Positions 37,988-47,715 of a DNA stretch of 64,000 bases are shown here, in pieces. Source of the DNA: Kuschelorhynchus macadamiae. Its lineage: Eukaryota > Arthropoda > Insecta > Coleoptera > Curculionidae. The number at the start of each line of letters is the position of its first letter. Position 1 is the first letter of the stretch. Under the pieces are notes generated by a model that made no database searches, had not been told where the DNA came from, and saw only the letters and a list, made by a program, of their open reading frames with translations. Where the stretch lies: the NCBI GenBank assembly GCA_030620095.1, contig JAUTXW010005193.1, positions 1,107,501 through 1,171,500 on the forward strand, given 5' to 3'. The position numbers and the translations under genes were made by a program.

Positions 37988-38486
37988 ACTTATTAAAATT
38001 TGTAAAAAAGGCTTAACGAATTCTTAGCAGGTAATTTATTTTTTTACATACTTTGGATCTGACTGACCAGAGTGACCAGCCCTGTTCTAACGACCAACTG
38101 ACTGACTATCACTATTGTTATTTATATGACATATATAATATGTATAACCATTTTCAGCCTTAAGAAATTCGATTATATATTACGTGTACACAGCCACTTC
38201 ATTCCCTATTTTACTTTACTCACCTGTGGCCTTGCAATCTTCCGGCACCGGTATTTTTTATAATATTTGTACATAGCCTACATTTTGCGGCGTGCTTGCC
38301 ATTTCCTTTTACCAGATCAAACTTTAGTTCTTGAAAGTTTTTATTACACTTTCTGCCACTCATTTTTTAAAGTTTAATGAACTGCAATTAACTGATAAAG
38401 GGAAACAATAACCACCACTTGTAACGTTCATTAATCAATCACTTCTCTTCTAATTACAAACCTAACCTCAAAACCACGTCTGTGAC

Positions 38487-38589
38487 ATTGTCGACATTGT
38501 CGACGTTTGTCGACGTTTACTTCATAGTCGACGTATTGTCGACGTGTCGAGGTCGACAATAAAAGTCGACGCGTCGACGCCCAACCCTG
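38487..38589. repeat. right subterminal GTCGAC array of the hAT element
   Basis: About eight GTCGAC sites in ~100 bp (for example ATTGTCGACATTGTCGACG and AGTCGACGCGTCGACGCCC). It mirrors the left array. Confidence 0.78.
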
Positions 38590-38597
38590 CATTTATA

Positions 38598-39025
38598 ATA
38601 TGGCCAGCATTATGTTGGTGTTCAGCTACAGCAGATTGAGCAATTTGTTATTTTTAATACATCCTTTATGTTCCTTAAGTCTAGTTCATATTGAGCGTCC
38701 TGTTTCTCCCACATACACTTCTCCACAGGAGCAAGGAATTTTATATACTCCTTCTGTTTGGAAAGGGACAATATCTTTCGGGGATCGCAAGCATTGTCCA
38801 ATATTCTTATGTGTATTGAAGATTATACGTATGTTGGACCGCCGAAGTAATTGTTCTATTTTGTCTGTAGTGCCAAGTATGTAGGGAAGAACAACACTAC
38901 CTAATGGTAGCTCTTTATCGTTCTCATTTGGAGGAGTTGGATTACTATATCTTTTAATTGAACATGTAATATCTTCAGTGAATTAGCCATTCTCTCTGAG
39001 AACTTCGGTCAGTTTCAATGTTTCC
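38598..39025 (-). pseudogene. Penelope-like element, GIY-YIG endonuclease part
   Basis: Minus strand: LKLTEVLREN near 39020, then ILGTTDKIEQLLRRSNIRII (~38870), and EGVYKIPCSCGEVYVGETGR (~38755-38700) with the GIY-like VYKIP and YIG-like VYVGE positions, then TRLKEHKGCIKN and SAVAEHQHNAGHII. This is the DNA-nicking endonuclease that primes Penelope-like insertion. There are stops (one TGA within GRSI.TRL) and at least two shifts. The sequence continues in frame across the hAT insertion into the C-terminal piece. Confidence 0.85.
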
Positions 39026-39849
39026 CAGTGGCGGCTCCTCCATTAGGTCAATGACCCCTTAATAAATATTTCCAAACAGAAACAAATAAATAAAATAATA
39101 CATAATTTATAATTTTTGATTTTTTTTAAATTCGGAAATTCCCTCTATTATTCTAAGCGTATAAACTCGTTGACCGTTCTCTTAATTTCGCAACACACTA
39201 TCCATACATCGCGATCTCCGGAGAGGTTTCATTTCATTTGGAATCGGTCACGGTTGGGCCCGCGTTGACCTCGTGGTTATAAGCGGAGGTGAGTTTTTCC
39301 CAAGTGTTCCCGATCAAATTCGCATAGGGGCGCATAGGTAAGATATGGCTTACGTTGGCAAAGTTTGGGTCAACAGCCGCGCCGAGGAAACTTAAATATT
39401 TTTGTCAGTTGATGTGTTTAATGTGGATCGTGTGATAGGTTGTGGTTAGGACTGCGTATTTTTATAGATTTTATTTTGAAGATTTTACTATTTGTTTGTT
39501 AATTTTGTGGTTTAAATTAATGTTTTAAAGAAAGGTACACAGTGTTTTAGAATATTAAGACTTTATAGTCCGTTTTCAATTTTATTGACGAGCTGAACTT
39601 TGAGAAACACCTCGATTTTAAGACCAGTAGTCGACCTTTGCCGAAATTTAAAAATCAGCAAACAGGTAAAGACAAAAACAAAGAAGTAAATCGTTATTTT
39701 CGTAGAAATATGTACGATTTATGTGCCTGGATATGCAATTGCGAAATAACAAAGGCATTTTATTGTTTCGTGTGTCTGATTTTTTCAGATGACTCTTTGT
39801 GGTTTATATGTATTGACCCCCCTGAAAAGTTGACCACGAGCCACCACTG
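39026..39849 (+). mobile_element. hAT deletion derivative (TTF/ZMYM1-like), 824 bp, perfect target duplication
   Basis: Ends CAGTGGCGGCTC and, inward from 39849, CAGTGGTGGCTC; flanks ATGTTTCC at 39018-39025 and 39850-39857 are identical 8-mers. A remnant frame around 39638-39800 has NRYFRRNMYDLCAWICNC and FYCFVCLIF, the TTF-type zinc-finger region of ZMYM1-like hAT proteins. The rest of the transposase is deleted, so this copy is non-autonomous. It interrupts the Penelope-like ORF between the codons for SLTSET and LKLTEV. Confidence 0.9.
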
Positions 39850-40245
39850 ATGTTTCCGATGTTAAAGAATCTTGATCAGAAATCGAAATAGCTCTGAATA
39901 CTAGTGAGTTAATAACCAATTTCTTTTGTGCTGGATGGTGGTGGGAATTTGAATTTAACTATCTATTTGTATGCGTCGGTTTTCTATACACAGAATGTCC
40001 TAATGTACCATTTTCCTTTTTTTGAACACATGCATCTAGAAAGGGAATCGTTCCATTAGTGAACTTGATATTATGATGCTGATTAGGGTGGTTCAGAAAT
40101 ATAAGGAGATTATCCTGTCCATGAGGCCAAACAACAAAAGTATCATCTACATATCTGAACCAGTGCTTTGGTTTAGTGAAGCGGATTTTAGAGCAATATC
40201 CTCAAAGGCTTCCATGAAGATATTGTTCATGAAACCCAGCTAGCA
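39850..40245 (-). pseudogene. Penelope-like element, RT palm and downstream part
   Basis: From 40245: FMNNIFMEAFEDIALKSA, KHWFRYVDDTFVVWPHGQDN (catalytic YVDD kept), HNIKFTNGTIPFLDACVQKK, GTLGHSVYRKPTHTNR, a stop, and SHHHPAQKKLVINSLVFRAI. This is the standard Penelope-like RT order. One frame shift lies near 40175. The piece joins exactly to the GIY-YIG part when the 824-bp hAT is removed. Confidence 0.88.
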
Positions 40246-41389
40246 CTAAAGTAGCTACAACTGTTACCACTACTACTATTTACGAGTTATTACTAATAAT
40301 CCTACTATATATCAACAAACATTTTCGGTTACACGTTTTTAAGTATTATATTATATGTATTTGTTACTGCGAATAATATCTTATAGTAATTTTTCATGTA
40401 AAGTAATTATATAATAACTACTGCCAAGCAACTACTTAAGGAATTGACTCCAAGGTCGTCTTTTCTTTTCCGTGACATAACGGTAATTATTCCAAGTTAC
40501 TATTTCTAATCTGTTTACTAAATTACAACTTTTAAGTATGAGTACCTTCTTGAACTTTGCAGAAACCACTTCATTGCGTTCAAACGTACTCCTATAACGT
40601 ATTACTATAAAGTAAAACGAGTCGTTGCCGAGTAGAAAAAGTTATCGTCCACTGCTACTTTAAACTAGCTATTCCCAGTCGTTATCCTTCTGTTGCAACT
40701 TAGAAGTAAGAATTACAGTCATTATTTACTACAAGTAAACTATTACATTTTGTACTTGAGGTTCCGGAGATAGTTATTTCGAAAGTTCCGGAGATAGGGG
40801 GCGCTGGTACAAGATTCGATCGGTGATTTTATAAGGAGTATAAAGTAACCAATTTTTGATTGGTTCGGCCATATTGCTGTTAAAATCGCTTTTTTTACTT
40901 TTCGCCTACGTAGGTTTCTTATGAGGTTTGTTGTTTTAGTGTCTTATTTTATTGGTTTTTGTGATTATTAAAACGAATATTGATTCAAACAAGAAGTTCT
41001 CAATCACTGGCCTAATAGAGAAATGTATTTAAGCCTGGTTCACCTGTTTTTTGCTTGTATTTATAAAGTGTTTGTGATGAATGTGTAAATGACTATGACC
41101 GTAAACAATTTAAGTTTAAGTTTACTCCAAGAAAAGTTATTAAATATTGTACATTATTATATTTTAGTTTTATTTTGTTGTAAAAGACAATATTGTTTTA
41201 AGTGTATGTTCTACTTCATTCAGCACCTCAATTTGAGGTAGAAGTACTCTAAGGTTAGCATAAAAGAAACTTTATTTTGTAGGTCTTCTTCCAGGCCAGG
41301 GGCCCAATTATGACATCCACGATTTACAGATTAGTGTACAGATCTTAAATTTACTTATATATAACTAGAAACAACTACGATAAACAAAA
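40246..41389. other. left part of the block inserted in the Penelope-like element
   Basis: Noncoding. It begins AGCTAGCACTAAAGTAGC next to the RT piece and presumably includes the 3' UTR of the LINE to the right (to ~41170). The other edge of the block near 46005 shows only weak inverted similarity, so the nature of the inserted unit is not established. Confidence 0.4.
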
Positions 41390-44225
41390 CCATTCTATAC
41401 TTAGAAGACAAGATTTGCGATGTTAATATCCTTAACCTTTTTCTTAAAGCTAACTAAAGAAGTATAAAATAAATCAATATCTTGATAATAAATATTGTAT
41501 AGGGAGATTATACGATTTAGCGGCGAGTGTTTAGCCAGGTTTGTTCTAAAGAAGCAGTTTGCAAAGAGGTAGTTATTTCGAAAGTTACGCGGAGGAATGT
41601 AAAACATTATACCAGACAGCAAGTCAGGTGCATCTATAAGGTTGTTTATAATTTTATAAAGAAAACAAACATCACTGTGAGTGCGTCGGTGTTCAAGAGG
41701 CGATAATTAAAATACTTGCCTAAGTTCGCATAAATTAGAATACATGTTGTAGACACCGGTCTGTTTAAAATCTAGAAATCTTAAAAATTTGTTCTGTATG
41801 CTTTCCAATCTGCTTTTGTAAATAGCATATTGAGGTGTCCAGACGACAGAGGCAAAACCTAACCTACTATAAACATACGCGAAATACAAAGTTTTTAAAC
41901 AATGTTGTAATGTAATGTACTTGCAAATTCTGATAATAAAACCCAACATTTTGTTGCATTTCGAGGCTATGTGATCAATGTGTTCTCCAAAAATCATCTT
42001 TTTGTCGAATATTACACCGAGATCTTTAATTTTATTTACTTTTTTTAACACGTTTTTATTGAAATTATAATCACAATCAAAGACATTAAGGTTTCGAGTG
42101 AATGTGATAGATACACATTTATCTAAATTAAGAAAAAGCTTATTACGGATACAGTATTCAAAAAAGGCGTCTAAGTCATTTTGCAACAACAAACAGTCAC
42201 CAAGACACCCTATAGATGAAAAAATTTTCATATCATCTGCGTAAAGTAAAATTTTGCAAAATTTAAAACATTGTTTTATGTCGTTTAAATAAATAACAAA
42301 TAGTAATGGACCCAGGTGAGATCCCTGGGGCACACCCGATGTTGCGTTATAGGCTGGTGACTGGTGCCCGTTTACTGTCACGAATTGTGATCTATTAGAA
42401 ATATACGAAACGATCCATTTTAGGATGTCCCCGTGTACACCAATCGCTGCCAATTTTGTAATCAAAATGTTGTGGTCTATTTTATCAGAGGCTTTGCTAA
42501 AATCGGTATACACGGAGTCCACCTGTACCTGGGCATCCATAGATGAAAGAATATATTGTGAGTAACAAATCAAATTTGACTCAATAGACCGCTTGGGCAA
42601 AAAACCATGCTGGACGTTTATGATATCTAAATTAGTAGATTTAAGTAATATAGTATAGACAAGACTAGGATTTTTGCAAAAATATTAAGTTTACTTATAG
42701 GTCTATAATTTGTAACACAGTCTCTAGTACCATTTTTATAAATTGGGACTACATTTGCCACTGTCCACTTTATAGGAAATACACATTGTTCAAAAGATTG
42801 GTTAAACACTATTGATAACGGTCGATACAGGGAAGGCGCACACCGTTTAACAAAGTAAGAAGGAATCCCCTCAGGACCGCCACCCTTATTTTCATTAAGG
42901 TCGCTCAGTGTTTTTAGAACTTCTTCCGGGGAAACACGAATACTTGAAAGGAGACAATTGCTCTTATCAATTGACAGAAAGTTAAATTTTTGTTCATATG
43001 GTTGAAAAACACCCAGGAAAAAATCGGAAAACAACTGGCTTACACCGGGACCTTCGGCCTCTTTGTCTCCGGAAAGCATTAAATTTGGAATACCTACACG
43101 TTTATTCTTAACAGATACAAGTTGCCAAAATCTTTTAGAATTAGTAGGTATGTCATTTTGTATTGATTCAATATACGTTATGTAATAATTTTTTATAAGA
43201 ACTTTGCTCTGTCGTCTAAGCTCGCAAAAAAAGTTGTAATGTACCAGAGATTTTCATCTTTTGTACCTTTTATGGGCCTTATTTTTATTTAGCGTAATTC
43301 TTACTGTGTTTTGTTTAAAGTACGGAGGAAATCTTCCATCAGCCGTTTTCTTTGGTATAAATATATTTATAGTCCTGTAAATTACTTCGTAAAAAAGGTT
43401 AATCGAAACGTTTACCTCGCGGTTTTTAAATAAGTTTATCCAGTCGGTGTTATTAAAAAAATTATTTAAGCCTTCATAATCACCTTTTCTAAATAAGTTT
43501 ATAATAGGTTTATTTTTAAATTTCAATGAAAGTGGAGGACAACAAACAAGATCAAACTCAATTGATTTGTGATGAATATCCTCTTTTACTAAAGGGTGAA
43601 CACAACTCATTATATTTTTAATTAATAAGTCATTACAAAATATTAAGTCGAGTAACCTACCATTTTGATTTGTCAGGCCATTAAATTGGAAAAGACCAAA
43701 GAAATTAATAATATCGGAAAACGAGGCGAACTTAGGGTTAGAATTAGAGGGTAAATAATAATTAGTGTCTATTTTAAGTGTCCAGTTAACATATGGAAAA
43801 TTAAAGTCCCCACAGATTAAAATTTTGTCTTTAGAAATTTTGTCAAAAAGCATATATAGTTTCTCAACAAAACATAATAGAGCAGTGTCATTACCTGGGG
43901 GATGTATACACAGCATAGGTGATTTTTACCTTGTCCTTTAGTATATAGTGTGACCCACAAATCCTCAGCATCGCTTTCCCAATCGGAATGCCGGACTGCT
44001 TGCATTCCTTCTCCCAAGGCTATCAGACAGCCACCACCCTCACTTTTAGCAGATCCGGTGCTCTCACGGTCTCTCCGAAACACCTGACAACCCTCGAACA
44101 ATTCACTGTTGGATACGCTGTTATTTAACCATGTCTCGGTTAAAAATATAACATCATAGTTACAGGATAGCAAGTTAAACTTGAAGTCATTCACTTTTGT
44201 TTTTAAACCCCTAACGTTTTGGTAG
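41390..44225 (-). pseudogene. LINE ORF2 (Jockey/CR1-like), near full length, frameshifted
   Basis: From ~44225: VYYQNVRGLKTKVNDF and IFLTETWLNN (endonuclease start), GGGCLIALGEG, a shift at ~43910, ILICGDFNFPYVNW, NGRLLDLIF, KEDIHHKSIEFDL (SDH-type motif degenerate), then RT: ENKGGGPEGIPSYFVKRC, VANVVPIYKNGTRDCVTNYR, YTDFSKASDKIDHNIL (AFDK is here ASDK), SGVPQGSHLGPLLFVIYLND, ILLYADDMKIF (YADD intact), IKDLGVIFDKKM and, in the last piece, DIDLFYTSLVSFKKKV. Breaks: shifts near 43910, 43250 and 42650 and a few stops; otherwise all domains are present. An ORF1 tail lies just upstream. Confidence 0.87.
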
Positions 44226-44299
44226 TATACCGATAAGAAATCGAAAATAAATATTTATTCACATTAAGAGCCATTAACTAAAGGAAGAAAAGAATAATT

Positions 44300-44505
44300 T
44301 ATAACTTAGCTATTTCATCTTGAAAATGTATTTGTTTTACTGGAGCTTCATCTTCTTTGCTGACAAGAATGTTACAATTCTTAATCCAAACATACTTATA
44401 CATCTTTTCCAGAGCTGCTTTACGGACCTTTTTGAACAAAAGTTTATTTTCGGGCGATAAGTGCTCATTGATATAAATATTAGGACCTAAGCCATCATAA
44501 TAGAT
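44300..44505 (-). pseudogene. LINE ORF1, C-terminal fragment
   Basis: Minus strand: YDGLGPNIYINEHLSPENK, LLFKKVRKAALEKMYKYVW, KNCNILVSKEDEAPVKQI, ending at a stop near 44305. It matches the C-terminal domain of LINE ORF1 proteins and sits ~80 bp before the ORF2 relic on the same strand. The element's 5' truncation is therefore near 44505. Confidence 0.75.
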
Positions 44506-46005
44506 TATTAAAGTAAAACATTAACATAACCTTACATTTACAACTGATGCCGACAGAGATCAATATAAAAGTAGATTAATTTAGTCATATTTTGCGAAAA
44601 AATTAACGATAATATGGGTGCCCCCATTTAAACCTTTAGAAATTGTGCATCAATTTGGCGGGTGGGCTTTTATTATTGCCACTGTTGTCCTTGTCCTTAT
44701 AAAGTCATTGTAATTCGGTCTACAGCCATTAATTTGTTGTGTATGTCTTGTGTTATCGTCTACGAGTAACAAGTTAAAATAGTTCACAATGGCTTCACAT
44801 GCCATAAGAAAAAAAAGTAGCTTTCGTCACTCAGCCACGTTTTATAGAAAATCATAAATATAACAACTTGATTATGTGATACCTGAACAAAACAACCTAA
44901 AGCGGTATTTTAAGGAAACATAAAATGAAAACGAAACAAAGGGTTATGATTATGATAGATGGCAGAATTATAGTAGTGATTCAAGTACCGCAACTCTCCG
45001 CATGTTACGACACAACTCATTAAATTTTAAAGAACCGGCGGAATGTTCGCAAATCGTAGCCGCTTGGTAATAATATATAGTATGGGATTAATGGGAACTT
45101 TGGAGATAACTAGTAGACTTCAAAGTAATTGGGTATAAGTGACAGTTGCGCATTTAAAGAATCCAAAACTATAAAAGCGCGTGGGAGCAGTCGTAGATAC
45201 TTGATGTTAAGTAATTTTCTCAGTAAAGAAATGCAGCCAACCTGAAAGTAAAAGTCCAATAAAATGCCATTGTTTATTTTCATCTAACCTATAAATATTT
45301 AACTATGATGTTTGTTTTTGTGAGTATAAAGATTAAAAATGCATACAAATTAAACATTGCGTTACAAAAAGAATCACTGTTCATAATAAGAAATTTAATG
45401 ATAATTACTATTTAAACCAAAGTGCAAAATAACATTTTTGAGATTTAAATTAGTCAATATATTTGACCAAAATGTATTGAAAATTAACGAATTTCAAAGG
45501 CGCGTAATTTTTCCACGACTATCATCAGCATATTCACCAGAGAAATTGCCTGCGTTTTAATTTTCGGTATTTAGCACAGCCAGAAAACTAAGTGAAACGC
45601 ATGTAAATAAATAAATACCAATAACGTATTCTATACGCTCTACATCATATTCCCAATTTGAGTGTTTGTTGTCGCCATAACTGTTTTGCTTGTATTAAAA
45701 CGAACCATACATATTTTTAAAACGGATTAAATAAAGACGGAAATAAGGAAGTGACGAATAGGGTAAACTATTACTATTCGGCTACTAAAATGGAACTACA
45801 CAATTCCGTACTATCTACGTCATTCTCAAAGGCACAGTTACGCGTTATTCACGAAATAGTTACCCTAAAATTGTTCCCCATTCTGGTACTGACTACGTAG
45901 TATCAGCTTAAACAGAACGTGGCGACACCCCTGGTTACTTCAATGAAAATACTTGTGATAACAATGACGTATTCATGACTAAAAGTGCTACTTGGGAAAG
46001 TTTCT
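44506..46005. other. right part of the inserted block, no gene recognised
   Basis: AT-rich, no coding motif. The Penelope-like RT resumes to the right at ~46006; the frame that continues into 45903-46005 no longer matches RT, so the block's edge lies at about 46005. Confidence 0.4.
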
Positions 46006-47205
46006 TGAAAAATAAAATAAGTAGATCTAAGACAAGCTTCCACGAGGTCTATTAAGTTCTTATCAAGATTATTATTCAATATGTCTGATATAATAGAAAT
46101 TGAGTCGTTGACAGGAACATTTCTGTATAGTGATTCTACATCGAAACTGACCAAAATATCCTCGGGGTCAAACTGGATTGTCTTAAGTTTTTCCACGAAA
46201 TGTGCAGAGTTTTTAATAACAGAATCTGTTTTTCCAGTAAATGGATTAAGAAAATTTGAAAGATATTTACCTAGTTTGTATGTGGGCTAGTCTATTGCAC
46301 TGACGATCGGTCGAAGTGGTACATTGTCCTTGTGTAACTTCGGAAGACCGTAGAACCTGGGAATCTTGGAGCTGCTGGGTTTAAATGATTTTTTCTCCGC
46401 TGGTGGTAGACTGGATGCGTTGATCAGATTGGTGCGTCTTTCTATTCTACTTGTGGGGTCTGTCTGCATAACCTTATAGGTGTTGTTGTCCAAAAGTTGA
46501 GTAACTTTTTCCACGCATTCTGTTCTGTCCATGACCACTGTGGCGTTGCCTTTATCTGCTGAAAGTACCAGAATGTTTGCGTCTTCATTTAAGATCTTCA
46601 TTGTTGTTTGTTCGGCTGCGGAGAGGTTCGACTTCGGTAGTTTTGAATTTTTGATGATCTTCGCTGTCTCATATCTAATTCATCGGCTTGTTCCACTGGT
46701 AATCTTCTAATTGCTGCTTCAACAGAGGGTATTATGTCTTTTACGAGAATGCTACTCGATGCTATTGTTAAATTTTGGCCTTTGGAAAGAACGGAATGAT
46801 CTGCTACGGATAACGGCTTCTATGACGAGTTGATAACTGTACTCTGCGGAAGTTTCACTGTTTTTTTTTCTGTTCAGGAGAGCTTTAAACTTCTTTTGTT
46901 GCTTAAGTGTAACTTCTTAATGAATTTTTCTGCCTGTGCTTGATGATGTTGTCCAAAATTGCAAATGTGTTTTTTTTTAACTTTAGAATCTAATTTCAGA
47001 TGAATTTCTAATAGTTTCCGGGCATTTGTATCTAAATCACGACGTTTTACTTCCTTGGCATCTAAGAACAAAGGCCACCTGGTAGAGTAACTTCTTTTTG
47101 CTGTTCCGGAGATCCCAAAAGTTTTGGCAGTTTTCTTGGTTCCTCCCCATATAGGTGGGCTAACATAGAACGGAAGCTTTCACGGCTTTGCTCAATTGAG
47201 CAATC
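46006..47205 (-). pseudogene. Penelope-like element, N-terminal and first RT part
   Basis: From ~47155: MLAHLYGEEPRKLPKLLG, FLDAKEVKRRDLDTNARKLL, then NLTIASSSILVKDIIPSVEA, ILVLSADKGNATVVMDRTE (46560, RT finger), IPRFYGLPKLHKDNVPLRPI, ending in a stop at 46287, then ILVSFDVESLYRNVPVNDS (46150) and VEACLRSTYFIFQE (~46040), where the match ends. This is the N-terminal region and the first RT blocks of a Penelope-like protein. Stops and shifts occur near 47060, 46870 and 46630. Upstream of 47160 lies minus-strand terminal sequence ending GCCGTGAAAGCTTCCG. Confidence 0.87.
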
Positions 47206-47715
47206 ATGGTTCTTGGAAAAGACCGTGTCAAATCTGACGTTAAACGAAAAGTTAGAGAATCTATTGAAATATTTAAACATACAAAATACAATAGAGATAT
47301 GGGCTACGGTCTACAAAACACGTGGAAACCGATCTTAACAGTTGGGTATAAAAGTCTGCCTAAATTTCTTCGAGCTCATTCAGTGTTCAGATCTCGTGGA
47401 GAAAAGATCCCTGAAGATGCCTCGTGCAATCGAAGGCGAAACGTCGGATAGTAATTTCAATTTAATTCAATCAAGAACCATGATTTATTAAGGTAGATTA
47501 GAGATTTTATTGAAATCATCAAGCACCCTGAACCTTTCAGTAAAGACTTGGGCTGCGTGCTACATTTTGCGTGAAAACCAATAAATACATTGAGTCACGT
47601 GTCCCTGAAGGTGTCTTATGTAATAGCAGACAGAACGTCGCAAAGTAATTCCGATTTGGCACGGTCTAAACTCAAGAACCATGATTCCTTAATTGACACC
47701 AGTCGTTAAAGCTTT
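47206..47715 (+). repeat. inverted Penelope-like 3' end and terminal repeats
   Basis: In opposite orientation to the main element: KVRESIEIFKHTKYNRDMGY and LQNTWKPIL (47245-47345), then a terminal block with GATCCCTGAAGATGCCTCG and GAAGGCGAAACGTCGGATAG (47405-47455), and a diverged second block at ~47500-47715 with TCCCTGAAGGTGTCTT and ACAGAACGTCGCAAAG. Head-to-head terminal repeats are characteristic of Penelope-like elements. Confidence 0.8.

Larger units (their letters stand above)
34492..38363 (-). pseudogene. hAT transposase, four exons, single frameshift
   Basis: Exon 1 38363-38224 starts MSGRKCNKNFQELKF and holds a BED-type finger (CRLC..., H completed in exon 2 as HRNIC); donor GTGAGT. 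Exon 2 36619-36496, donor GTAAGT. Exon 3 36431-34908 carries the DUF659 and catalytic core (SVILCDGWKNSSSNTK, YAVVSDNASAMVKMG, CSSHTGNLLAKDIL, ETRWCSYRDAF). Exon 4 34778-34492 has the hATC domain (IPASSAQLERLFSKWG, LRNRLSFEHSKMLVHLYF). All introns are GT-AG (1,604, 64 and 129 bp). Phases fit at every junction. The only break is one missing A in an A-run at ~36290 (SENLSEQ to NNLEDVIEISS). With that base the gene would be 691 codons, a normal hAT length. An assembly error at the homopolymer cannot be excluded. The gene lies in an element with perfect target duplications. Confidence 0.88.
34209..38589 (-). mobile_element. hAT transposon, 4,381 bp, perfect 8-bp target duplication
   Basis: Inverted ends CAGGGTTGGGCG (34209) and CGCCCAACCCTG (to 38589) lie between perfect CATTTATA duplications (34201-34208 and 38590-38597). 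Dense GTCGAC palindromes fill the first and last ~120 bp. Inside are a four-exon transposase on the minus strand and a 1.6-kb intron with its own repeats. It sits in the Penelope-like element and excises conceptually without a scar. Perfect duplications and a nearly intact gene point to recent insertion. Confidence 0.95.
33836..47205 (-). mobile_element. Penelope-like element split by three insertions
   Basis: Five minus-strand pieces read in order as one Penelope-like element: N-terminus and RT start (47205-46006), RT palm (40245-39850), GIY-YIG endonuclease (39025-38598) and C-terminus plus terminal repeat (34208-33836). Between them are a 5.7-kb block with a LINE, an 824-bp hAT derivative and a 4,381-bp hAT. 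Removing the two hAT elements with one copy of each 8-bp duplication restores continuous sequence, and across the larger one also the reading frame. Only about 25-30 residues of RT seem lost at the 5.7-kb block, which favours a single copy. Confidence 0.8.

Noticed and set aside
37917..37990. Functional tRNA gene on the minus strand
   Set aside because: A and B boxes are good, but the acceptor stem does not pair and the D stem is poor.
40246..46005. Single large DNA transposon with inverted ends AGCTAGCACTA / AGCTGATACTA
   Set aside because: Similarity of the two ends is short and weak and no target duplication is clear, so the block is only called an insertion of unknown type.
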